Shown here piece after piece: positions 8,449-15,560 of a DNA stretch of 64,000 nt. The DNA is from Franzmannia qiaohouensis (lineage in GTDB: Bacteria > Pseudomonadota > Gammaproteobacteria > Pseudomonadales > Halomonadaceae). The DNA is taken from assembly GCF_031451695.1 (NCBI RefSeq), contig NZ_JARWAM010000007.1, positions 237,195-301,194 on the forward strand, given 5' to 3'. The notes under the pieces were generated by a model. The model was not told the DNA's origin and did not search any database. It saw only the letters and a program-made list of their open reading frames with translations. The position numbers were made by a program, and so were the translations under genes. Within the stretch, counting starts at the first letter, position 1. Every line of letters starts with the position of its first letter.

Positions 8449-8810
8449 GTGCCAGTGCCGCGACGCAGCCGGCGCTGGTTGAGCCAGCTCATGACCTTGG
8501 CCGTCACCGCCAGGGTCAGCGCCGTGGACACCACCAGCGTTACGCCGATCACCCACAGGTCAGCCATGATCAGCTGTGCATGCACCATCATCCCTACCCC
8601 GGCGGGCACGAACAGCAGCGTCAAATAGCGCAGCAATCCTTCGCCACTGTGACGCAGCGCCGTCGGCACACGACCGTGGATCATCAGCGCCAGCAGCAGC
8701 ACCAGCATGCCCAGCACCGGACCAGGGACAGGAACCGCCAGGCCTCTGGCCAGCAGCTCGCCAATGAACTGGCAGCCCAGCAGCAGACTCATTCCCACGA
8801 TCAACGGCAT
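8445..8810 (-). CDS. lrgA: LrgA/CidA-family membrane protein
   Basis: A 121-residue protein with four predicted helices, matching the LrgA/CidA (YohJ) holin-like family. Family features are the GCQFIGELLARGLAVPVPGPVLGMLVLLL stretch (PGPVLGM core) and LLFVPAGVGMM. The ATG at 8810 has GGGAGGG 6 nt upstream, so the open frame back to 8909 is not used. It is translationally coupled to lrgB by ATGA overlap, forming the usual two-gene unit. Confidence 0.9.
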   Translation of the reverse strand: MPLIVGMSLLLGCQFIGELLARGLAVPVPGPVLGMLVLLLALMIHGRVPTALRHSGEGLLRYLTLLFVPAGVGMMVHAQLIMADLWVIGVTLVVSTALTLAVTAKVMSWLNQRRLRRGTGT

Positions 8811-8960
8811 GGCAGCCCTCCCGGAGCTGGCGCGATAATGACTGGCGGCGATATCACTGCATCCATCGAACAATGGTAATGCAAGTGCGCGACGTGCAAC
8901 ATGCAGCATAGGCGCCGCAGCGCGCCACGCCCATCACGCACCGCCAACCGAGGAGACACG

Positions 8961-9116
8961 ATGACCGTCAAGACGACACGCTGGGTAATATTGGTGATTG
9001 GCACCCTACTCGGGGTGTACGGCTGGGCCACCTACAACCCGGTAGCCTTCGTCGGCCTGGCGCTGATGGTGCTGGCCGCAGCGCTGTACTTGACCCGCCA
9101 CCGCGGGCCACGCTGA
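8961..9116 (+). CDS. Small hydrophobic membrane protein, unknown
   Basis: A 51-residue protein with two close hydrophobic segments (WVILVIGTLLGVYGWATY and VAFVGLALMVLAAALYL) and a basic tail (TRHRGPR). A GAGGAG SD lies 5 nt before the ATG. It runs divergently from lrgA and towards the tRNA pair on the other strand. No family is recognised. Its small size means it could be spurious, but the SD and membrane pattern favour a real gene. Confidence 0.6.
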   Translation: MTVKTTRWVILVIGTLLGVYGWATYNPVAFVGLALMVLAAALYLTRHRGPR

Positions 9117-9181
9117 CATATCGCACAACGAAAAACCGCCACCCGGCATGATCCGTGAGTGGCGGTTTATCTGAATCCATC

Positions 9182-9258
9182 TGGTCGGAGCGACAGGATT
9201 CGAACCTGCGACCTCTGCAACCCCATTGCAGCGCGCTACCAAGCTGCGCCACGCTCCG
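9182..9258 (-). tRNA. tRNA-Pro (GGG anticodon)
   Basis: A 77-nt cloverleaf on the minus strand: acceptor CGGAGCG pairs with CGCTCCG, an anticodon stem CTGCA/TGCAG encloses loop ATGGGGT (anticodon GGG), the T-loop is TTCGAAT, and CCA is encoded. Confidence 0.96.
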
Positions 9259-9266
9259 ATCGTGAG

Positions 9267-9356
9267 TGGCGGAGGGACAGGGATTCGAACCCTGGAAGGG
9301 CTTTCACCCTTGCCGGTTTTCAAGACCGGTGCATTCAACCGCTCTGCCATCCCTCC
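9267..9356 (-). tRNA. tRNA-Ser (TGA anticodon)
   Basis: A 90-nt class II tRNA with acceptor GGAGGGA/TCCCTCC, anticodon stem CCGGT/ACCGG around loop CTTGAAA (anticodon TGA), a long variable arm (AAGGGTGAAAGCCCTT), T-loop TTCGAAT and encoded CCA. It lies 8 bp from tRNA-Pro and is probably cotranscribed with it. Confidence 0.96.
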
Positions 9357-9420
9357 GGCTCACGGCGCAGAATATTACCAGTTTCTCACCGCAGGTCAAG
9401 GGCTTGTTTGCCATCAGTGG

Positions 9421-11130
9421 TTATTGATAGAGACGCAGACCAACCTTGGTGATGCGATTACCCTCCATCTCGCTTACCACCCAGTGAAAACCGTGCCAGC
9501 CGACGTCATCGCCCACCACCGGGTGGCCACCGACCCGTAGCGACACGAACTCGCCGAGCGTCATCCCCTGCTCACCGGGGCTCAGGGTCAAGCCATAGGC
9601 CGCCGCCACGTCGCTCATCAAGGCATCGGCGTCGAGGGTGAAAGTGCCGAAAAAGGCCCGCTCGCGCTTGAGCTTGGCATCGCCGTTGAACAGGCGGTTG
9701 AGGGCCGGCAGATCACCGGTACGACCGATCACGCAGACCACGTCGCCGAGCATCAGCCGGGTACTGCCCTTGGGGTGAAGCATGGCGTGCTGGCGAAACA
9801 GCGCCGAGATCAGCGCTCCGGAGGGGAAGCGCAGCAGGCGGATCGGCACGTCATCGAGGTCCTGATTATCGACATGATAAACGAACATCTCGTAATCATT
9901 CTCTGGCAGCACCCCAAGCGGCCCACGCCGGTTGGGCGTCACCCCGAGCGGCACCTCGACCTTCATCCAGCGCGCCATCAGCGAAATCGTGCCGCCCTGG
10001 ATCAACAGCGACATCAGCACCACTGCAAAGGCCACGTTGAAGTACAGCGAGGCATTCTCTACCCCGCCGATCACCGGGAAAATCGCCAGCACGATCGGCA
10101 CCGCGCCGCGTAACCCTACCCATGAGATAAAACCGATCTCGCGCCAGCGGAACTTGAAGAACGGCTTGACCGAGATCAGCACCGCCAGCGGCCGCGCCAC
10201 AAAGATCAGCGCCAGCCCTACCAGCGAAGCCGGCAGCGCGAACTCAAGCAGGTCGCTGGGAGTGACCAGCAGCCCCAGCACCAGAAACAGGCCAATCTGG
10301 CTGAGCCAGGCCAGGCCGTCGTGGACGGGCAGGATGAGATTGAGGTGGCGCCCGGGACGATTGCCGATCATCAGACCGCACAGGTAGATGGCCAGGAAGC
10401 CACTGCCGCCCAGCACGCTGGTCAGGCCGAACACGCAGAAGCCCAGCGCCAGGGCAAGCAGCGAGTAGAGCCCGGGCGCCAGGTCGAGAGAGCTCAACAG
10501 CTTGGCAATCAGCCAGCCGCCGCCGATACCGATCACCAGCCCGAAACCGAACTGCTCGATCAGAAACAGCAGTGTCTCGCTGACTCCGCCAATGTCGCCC
10601 ACCAGCAGCTCGACCAGCATGATGGTCAGGAAGATCGCCATGGGGTCGTTGGTACCCGACTCGATCTCCAGCGTGGCCCCGACGCGTTCATTGAGATTGA
10701 TCCCGCGGCCGCTGAGCATCGAGAACACTGCCGCGGCATCGGTGGAGCCGACGATGGCCCCCACCAGCAGCCCTTGTGTCAGGGTCAGATCGAACACCCA
10801 CATGGCCAGCAAGCCGATGATGCCGCTGGTCAGGAACACCCCCAGGGTGGCCAGCGACAGCGCCGGCCTGAAGCCGACGCGAAAGGTCTTTAGACGCGTA
10901 CGCAGGCCGCCATCGAGCAGGATCATCGCCAGCGCCAGGTGGCCGATCAGAAACGCCAGCGAGTAGTCATCGAACTGAATGCCGAGCAGCCCCTCCTCGC
11001 CGGCCAGCATGCCCAGCCCCAGAAAAATGATCAGCAGCGGCAGGCCAAACAGCGACGACAGGCGGCTGGCGAGAATACTCAGGGCAATCAAGAAGCCGCT
11101 GAGCAGAAAGAGGGAGTTGATGCTATCCAT
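9421..11130 (-). CDS. nhaP2: K+/H+ or Na+/H+ antiporter, NhaP2/CvrA type
   Basis: A 569-residue CPA1 antiporter with about 12 helices followed by a cytoplasmic regulatory region, as in E. coli NhaP2/CvrA (about 578 residues). The ion-binding region shows AIVGSTDAAAVFSML and the IESGTNDPMAIFLT motif (ND pair). GLRGAVPIVLA is a further conserved antiporter stretch. The C-terminal third carries a TrkA-C-like segment (VYHVDNQDLDDVPIRLLRFP...VVCVIGRTGDLPALNRLF) and a transporter-associated CorC/HlyC-like end. The start at 11130 begins MDSINSLFLLSGFLIA, agreeing with the family; the frame open further upstream is non-coding. Cation specificity cannot be read from sequence. In a halophile a role in cytoplasmic K+/pH control is likely. 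Confidence 0.9.
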   Translation of the reverse strand: MDSINSLFLLSGFLIALSILASRLSSLFGLPLLIIFLGLGMLAGEEGLLGIQFDDYSLAFLIGHLALAMILLDGGLRTRLKTFRVGFRPALSLATLGVFLTSGIIGLLAMWVFDLTLTQGLLVGAIVGSTDAAAVFSMLSGRGINLNERVGATLEIESGTNDPMAIFLTIMLVELLVGDIGGVSETLLFLIEQFGFGLVIGIGGGWLIAKLLSSLDLAPGLYSLLALALGFCVFGLTSVLGGSGFLAIYLCGLMIGNRPGRHLNLILPVHDGLAWLSQIGLFLVLGLLVTPSDLLEFALPASLVGLALIFVARPLAVLISVKPFFKFRWREIGFISWVGLRGAVPIVLAIFPVIGGVENASLYFNVAFAVVLMSLLIQGGTISLMARWMKVEVPLGVTPNRRGPLGVLPENDYEMFVYHVDNQDLDDVPIRLLRFPSGALISALFRQHAMLHPKGSTRLMLGDVVCVIGRTGDLPALNRLFNGDAKLKRERAFFGTFTLDADALMSDVAAAYGLTLSPGEQGMTLGEFVSLRVGGHPVVGDDVGWHGFHWVVSEMEGNRITKVGLRLYQ

Positions 11131-11330
11131 GGCCTGCGTACGCGAGCGAAAGGAGATTCGAGTATGCCACAGCGCCTGCGCGGCGACGATCAGGCAGGGC
11201 GATAGTCCTACACTTTCAACAGCTTGTACAAATTCTGCAGAGATAGTGGCTAGGCAGCAGCCGTCGCTCAAGGATACAATCCTGCTGGCCGGCCACGCTG
11301 CCGGCCTTCGACTCGCCGCTGGAGACCTGG

Positions 11331-12545
11331 ATGACGACCCTGCGCAATCGCAAGGCCTTGTGGGCACTGCTCGCCGCTCTCGCCGTGACCCTGAGTTTCC
11401 CGACGCTCGCCCTATGCGATGACGAGGAGGATAGCGATGCTCCGGCCACGACACTCGAGGCTGTGCCGCAGATAGGTCAGGAGGCGCTACCCGCCAGCCA
11501 GCGCGACCCGATCCCCTATATCGACCCGGCCGCCCTGCCCTTTGCCGCCCAGCACCCGATCCTGTTCGAGGTCTTTCCGCGCCCCGATCCGGCGCCGCTT
11601 GATGAGTCGGTACCGTCGATCACGCTGCGCACCCCTGAGCCCATCGACCCGCCCCCCCTCGACGAGCTGCGCATCGTGCTCGACTGGTACCTGAGCCCCC
11701 AGCATGCCGCACTGCTGGTTGCCCAGGCCCGCGGCGACTTCGCGCGCTATGGGCTGGACGTCACCCTCAACGTGCCCGCCGACCCTAGCCTGCCACCCAA
11801 GCTGCTCGCCGCGGCGCGCGCCGACCTGGCGCTGGGCCGCCAGGCCCAGCTGCACATGCTGGTCGACCAGCAGCTGCCGCTGGTGCGCGTTGCAAGCCTG
11901 ATGCCCACGCCACTGAGCAGCCTTATCGTAGCGGCCGACAGCGATATCGACACCCTCGCCGACCTCGCCGGCAAGCGCATCGGCTACGCCCTCGACGATA
12001 GCCTGTCGCCGCTACTCTCGAGCATGCTCGACCAGTACCACATCGGCCTCGACGACCTGGTCCTCGACTACGTCAACTTCAGTCCCGCCCAGGCACTGCT
12101 CGAGGGGCGCGTCGACGCGCTGATCGCACCGCTGCGCCACGTCCTGCCCCACCATCTCGACGAAGAGGGACTCAGGGTGCGCGGCTTCAGCGTCGAGGCC
12201 TACGGCATCCCGCGCCACGACGGCCTGATCCTGATGGCCAATCGCGACACCCTGGCCAGCCAACGCAGTGAGATCAAGCGCCTGCTCAACGCCCTGGAAG
12301 ACGCCACCGAGTGGGCCCTCAACCATCCCGACGACGCCTGGGAGCTGATCACCGGCCACCACCCCACGCTTGCCACCGCCATCAACCAGCGTGCCTGGCC
12401 GGATACCCTGCGCCGCCTGGCGCTGCGTCCGGCGGCACTGGATGCACGGCGCTATGCGACGCTGCAGAACTATCTCTACGAGCGAGGTCATATCGACACC
12501 CGCCACCCGCTCGAACGTCTGGCAGTAGACCTCCACGCGCCCTGA
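11331..12545 (+). CDS. Orphan NMT1/THI5-like periplasmic binding protein
   Basis: A 404-residue secreted protein: signal peptide about residues 1-28, then an unusual acidic, proline-rich linker of about 80 residues, then a solute-binding domain of the NMT1/THI5 (thiamine-pyrimidine/taurine-like) type. Markers are RIVLDWYLSPQHAALLVAQARGDF near the start of the domain and IDTLADLAGKRIGYALDD. Relatives bind HMP-type pyrimidines, sulfonates or similar ligands for ABC import. No permease or ATPase gene is adjacent, and no TPP riboswitch-like motif is seen upstream. It lies 16 bp before the nuclease gene and may be cotranscribed. Ligand unknown. Confidence 0.8.
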   Translation: MTTLRNRKALWALLAALAVTLSFPTLALCDDEEDSDAPATTLEAVPQIGQEALPASQRDPIPYIDPAALPFAAQHPILFEVFPRPDPAPLDESVPSITLRTPEPIDPPPLDELRIVLDWYLSPQHAALLVAQARGDFARYGLDVTLNVPADPSLPPKLLAAARADLALGRQAQLHMLVDQQLPLVRVASLMPTPLSSLIVAADSDIDTLADLAGKRIGYALDDSLSPLLSSMLDQYHIGLDDLVLDYVNFSPAQALLEGRVDALIAPLRHVLPHHLDEEGLRVRGFSVEAYGIPRHDGLILMANRDTLASQRSEIKRLLNALEDATEWALNHPDDAWELITGHHPTLATAINQRAWPDTLRRLALRPAALDARRYATLQNYLYERGHIDTRHPLERLAVDLHAP

Positions 12546-12561
12546 GCATCGCCGAGGTACC

Positions 12562-13944
12562 ATGAACACCCTGATCTTCCTCGACCTGGAAACCACCGGT
12601 ACCCGCACCACCCGAGACCGCATCACCGAGGTTGCCGCCATCAAGGTCGTCGATGGACACGAGGTCGACCGCTTCGTGTCCCTGGTCGATCCCGGCGAGC
12701 CGATCCCTGCCCACATCAGCCGTCTTACCGGCATCGATGCGTCACTGGTGGCGGGCGCCCCGCGTTTCGAGGCACTCGCCGACGAGCTCTTCGCATGGCT
12801 TCAGGACGCCTGCCTGGTAGCGCACAATGCGCGCTTCGACTACGGTTTCCTGCGCAATGAGTTCGAACGCGCCGGCCGCCGCTTCACTGCCCCCACACTG
12901 TGCACATTGAAGCTGTCGCGCCGACTGGCGCCCCACGAGCGCCAGCATAATCTCGATGCGCTGCTCGAGCGCCACGCCTTGAGCGGCTATTCACGCCACC
13001 GTGCCGAAGGCGATGCCCGCGCCATGCTGGCACTGTGGCAGCACTGGCAAGCCGAGCACGGCAGCGAGCATATCGACGCGCTGTGCGTCGCTCAGCGGCG
13101 TCAGGCGAGCCTTCCCACCCATCTCGACCCCGCTGCGCTGCGGGCGCTACCCGCGCGCCCCGGGGTGTATCTCTTCTATGGTCACAACCGCCTGCCGCTG
13201 TACGTCGGCAAGAGCGTCAACCTGCGCGCCCGGGTACTCAGCCACTTCAGCGCCGACCGCCATAGCGAGCGGGAGATGCGTCTGGTACAGCAGATTCAGG
13301 ACATCGACTGGCAGGAAACCGCCGGCGACCTCGGCGCTCAGCTGCTCGAGGCGCGCCTGGTCAAGACGCTGATGCCGATCATGAACCGGCAGCTGCGACG
13401 CCGCGGCAGACTGGTCAGCTGGCAGTGGCCAGCCCAGCAGCAGGCGCCGTCGCTGGTCAGTGGCGACGCCCTGGACGGGCGTGCCAGCTGCGCCCTGTAC
13501 GGGCTCTTTCGCCACCCCCGCGATGCGCGCCTGGCCCTCAAGCAGATCGCCGAGAACCATGCCCTGTGTCCACGCAGGCTGGGGCTCGAACACGGCAAAG
13601 GCGCCTGTTTCGCACATCAGCTGGGGCGCTGCGCCGGCGCTTGCTGCGGCAAGGAGTCGCCGCATCAGCATGATGCCCGGGCCCGAGAGGCCCTCGAGCG
13701 GCTACGCGTCCAGCACTGGCCGTGGCCCGGTCGGGTGGCCTTCGGCGAGCATCATCCCGGCGGCATGCAGCAGTGGCATCTGGTCGACCACTGGTGCTAC
13801 CTGGGCAGCGTGAGCGACCTCAGCGCGGCGTCGCTGGCCGCGCTGGCACAGCAGACGCCGCAGTTCGACGTCGATACCTACAAGATCCTCGGCCGTTTCA
13901 TCGGCGGCGACAGCCACCGCCTCGAGGTTCAGCCACTGGACTGA
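12562..13944 (+). CDS. DEDDh exonuclease fused to GIY-YIG nuclease (DnaQ/Cho-like)
   Basis: A 460-residue fusion. Residues about 1-165 are a DnaQ-type 3'-5' exonuclease with Exo I (FLDLETTG), Exo II (VAHNARFDYGFL) and Exo III (HRAEGDAR). Residues about 199-285 are a UvrC-type GIY-YIG domain (GVYLFYG...LYVGKSVNLRARV, with the LLEARLVK glutamate). Residues about 334-365 form a Cys-rich UvrC/Cho-like cluster (GKGACFAHQLGRCAGACCG). Fusions of this kind are known in several bacteria and are thought to act in DNA repair, but the precise role is not established. An SD-like GAGG precedes the ATG. The stop almost abuts the convergent ybfF gene. Confidence 0.9.
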   Translation: MNTLIFLDLETTGTRTTRDRITEVAAIKVVDGHEVDRFVSLVDPGEPIPAHISRLTGIDASLVAGAPRFEALADELFAWLQDACLVAHNARFDYGFLRNEFERAGRRFTAPTLCTLKLSRRLAPHERQHNLDALLERHALSGYSRHRAEGDARAMLALWQHWQAEHGSEHIDALCVAQRRQASLPTHLDPAALRALPARPGVYLFYGHNRLPLYVGKSVNLRARVLSHFSADRHSEREMRLVQQIQDIDWQETAGDLGAQLLEARLVKTLMPIMNRQLRRRGRLVSWQWPAQQQAPSLVSGDALDGRASCALYGLFRHPRDARLALKQIAENHALCPRRLGLEHGKGACFAHQLGRCAGACCGKESPHQHDARAREALERLRVQHWPWPGRVAFGEHHPGGMQQWHLVDHWCYLGSVSDLSAASLAALAQQTPQFDVDTYKILGRFIGGDSHRLEVQPLD

Positions 13945-13952
13945 GGCGCTGC

Positions 13953-14732
13953 TCAGCCTTCGACGCTCGCCACGAAGTCGTTGACCGCGGCCTGGAAGTC
14001 GGTAGGCGCTTCGGCATGCAGCCAGTGGCCTGCGTCGAGGGTGACCACCTCGGCGCGGGGCAGCAGCTCGCGCAGCCCCGGCAGCATGGCATCGCTGACG
14101 TAGTCCGAGCGCCCTCCGCGCAGTACCAGCGCCGGCCCCGGATAGGCACCCTCGCCGTCCGGCACGTCACGGATCGCCTCGTAGGCCGCCTCGATGTGCT
14201 CGAGGCCCAGCCGCCAGCCCATGCGGCCATCTTCGCCACGCGCCAGGTTGGTGGCCAGGAACAGCCGCGTCCCCTTGTCCTCGACGTGCTCGGCGAGCAG
14301 CGCGTCGACCTCGCGGCGATTGCTCGGCGCATGCGCCTCGACGTGGTGCATGGCTGCAAAGATGGCATCGTGACCGTGGCCATAGCGCACCGCCGCGATG
14401 TCGGCGACGATCAGCGAGGCCACGCGCTCGGGGGCCTGCCGTGCCAGCGTCATGACCACCTTGCCGCCCATCGAGTGGCCAAGCAGATGGCAGCGCTGGA
14501 TGCCGAGTCGCTCGAGGCAGGCCAGCAGGTCGTCGGCCATCTCGGCATAGCGCATCCCCGCGGCGTGCGGCGAGCGTCCGTGATTGCGCAGGTCCACCGC
14601 CACCACGCGACGCTTGCGATGCCACTGCTTGACGTGGGAGCGCCAATTGTCGGCACTCCCCATCAGGCCATGCACCACCACCAGCGGCGTCCCCTCTCCG
14701 CCGGTATCAACTGCGTGCAATTCAACGCTCAT
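13953..14732 (-). CDS. ybfF: Alpha/beta-hydrolase, YbfF-type esterase
   Basis: A 259-residue soluble hydrolase. It carries the oxyanion motif VVVHGLMGSADNW, the conserved DLRNHGRSP, and the nucleophile elbow GHSMGG with Ser87. The late histidine is in LDAGHWLHAE, and an acidic residue lies in the RGGRSDYV region. This set matches YbfF, an esterase active on short acyl esters and acyl-CoA thioesters in E. coli. The start has an SD (AGGAG) and lies 19 codons short of any longer frame. The physiological substrate is unknown. It is probably cotranscribed with upstream yhhQ (29 bp gap). Confidence 0.88.
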   Translation of the reverse strand: MSVELHAVDTGGEGTPLVVVHGLMGSADNWRSHVKQWHRKRRVVAVDLRNHGRSPHAAGMRYAEMADDLLACLERLGIQRCHLLGHSMGGKVVMTLARQAPERVASLIVADIAAVRYGHGHDAIFAAMHHVEAHAPSNRREVDALLAEHVEDKGTRLFLATNLARGEDGRMGWRLGLEHIEAAYEAIRDVPDGEGAYPGPALVLRGGRSDYVSDAMLPGLRELLPRAEVVTLDAGHWLHAEAPTDFQAAVNDFVASVEG

Positions 14733-14761
14733 GGGCTCTCCTTTAAATCATTGGGCGGCGC

Positions 14762-15445
14762 CTAGCGAACCTCGCCAGCGGCGCTCGGTGCGAGGTCGCG
14801 GTGGCCGGTCCAGTCGACCAGCCGGCGGCTCAGCCAGGCCAGTAGCACGCCGTACAGTGGCAGGAAGAACAGCAGGCTGATGGCCAGCTTGATGACGTAG
14901 TCGACCCAGGCAATCTCCAGCCAGTTGGCGGCCATGAAGGGGTCGGGGCTGTGGTAGAAGGCGATCGAGAAAAACGCCATGGTGTCGGCCAGGTTGCCGA
15001 ACACCGTGGAGATTGCCGGCGCCACCCACCACGCCTTGAGATGGCGCAGGCGGTCGAAGACATGAATGTCCAGCAGTTGGCCGAGTACGTAGGCCATGAA
15101 GCTGGCCAGCGCGATGCGCGCCACGAACAGGTTCCACTCGCCGAGGCCCTCGAGGCCGGCGAAGCTGCCGCGGGGAAAGATCACCGACACCAGATAGGAG
15201 ATCAGCAGCGCCGGCAGCATGACGCGGGTGATGGTGGCCCGCGCCTGGGCCTTGCCGAACAGCCGCACGGTGAGGTCGGTGGCGAGGAAGATGAACGGAA
15301 AGCTGAACGCGCCCCAGGTGGTATGGAAGCCGAACAGCGTAAACGGCAGCTGTACCAGATAGTTGCTGGTAGCAATCACCAGCACGTGGAAACTGACCAT
15401 CGCCAGCAGGCAGCGCCGGGCCTGGCGCGGGGAGAGATGGAACAT
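14762..15445 (-). CDS. yhhQ: Queuosine precursor (preQ0/preQ1) transporter YhhQ
   Basis: A 227-residue inner-membrane protein of the COG1738/VUT family, which imports 7-deazaguanine precursors for queuosine synthesis in tRNA. Family segments visible are SNYLVQLPF, TTWGAFSFPFIFLATDLTVRLFG, the SFMAYVLGQLLDIHVFDRLR stretch, the WVAPAISTVFGNLADTMAFFSIAFY region, and IAWVDYVIKLAISLLFFLPLYG. The start at 15445 is set by the SD AAAGG at 15452-15456, which lies inside a preQ1-I aptamer, and by homology; an open frame back to 15496 is the riboswitch leader. Regulation by preQ1 is strongly suggested by that leader. ybfF follows in the same direction. Confidence 0.94.
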   Translation of the reverse strand: MFHLSPRQARRCLLAMVSFHVLVIATSNYLVQLPFTLFGFHTTWGAFSFPFIFLATDLTVRLFGKAQARATITRVMLPALLISYLVSVIFPRGSFAGLEGLGEWNLFVARIALASFMAYVLGQLLDIHVFDRLRHLKAWWVAPAISTVFGNLADTMAFFSIAFYHSPDPFMAANWLEIAWVDYVIKLAISLLFFLPLYGVLLAWLSRRLVDWTGHRDLAPSAAGEVR

Positions 15446-15451
15446 GCAGCA

Positions 15452-15484
15452 CCTTTTTTGTGATCGAGGGGTGAGGGAACCCTC
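15452..15484 (-). promoter_or_regulatory. preQ1-I riboswitch upstream of yhhQ
   Basis: A 33-nt element on the minus strand. P1 is GAGGG/CCCTC (15480-15484 with 15466-15470), enclosing loop TTCCCTCAC. The loop ends in A-C directly before the 3' strand of P1, the place of the ligand-specifying cytosine in known preQ1-I aptamers. A 14-nt A-rich tail (GATCACAAAAAAGG) then ends in GG that can pair with the loop C-run to form the P2 pseudoknot. The tail length and the ACCCC/AAAA..AAGG pattern line up with the Thermoanaerobacter tengcongensis aptamer from memory. The tail GG is the yhhQ SD, so ligand binding should block translation. Confidence 0.87.
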
Positions 15485-15494
15485 ATGGAACGGC

Positions 15495-15521
15495 ACGACG
15501 CCACGCGGGGCGTGGCGTCGT
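15495..15521 (-). other. Perfect 11-bp hairpin between prpE and the yhhQ riboswitch
   Basis: ACGACGCCACG/CGTGGCGTCGT with a 5-nt loop. It lies downstream of the prpE stop and near the predicted 5' end of the yhhQ transcript. There is no T-tract, so it could end the prpE message only weakly. It may instead protect the 5' end of the yhhQ leader. Confidence 0.55.
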
Positions 15522-15531
15522 CTGTGAGCCT

Positions 15532-15560
15532 AGTATACCGGCTGACGGCGGCGCGGTCAG
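15532..15560 (-). promoter_or_regulatory. Predicted sigma70 promoter for yhhQ
   Basis: On the minus strand, CTGACC (-35, 4/6) and TATACT (-10, 5/6) are spaced by exactly 17 bp. The -35 box overlaps the prpE stop codon. The predicted start near 15525 would give a leader of about 80 nt containing the hairpin and the riboswitch. Confidence 0.55.

Noticed and set aside
11131..11330. Possible TPP riboswitch before the NMT1/THI5-like gene
   Set aside because: None of the conserved TPP motifs (CTGAGA, ACCTGATC-type) is present in the gap.
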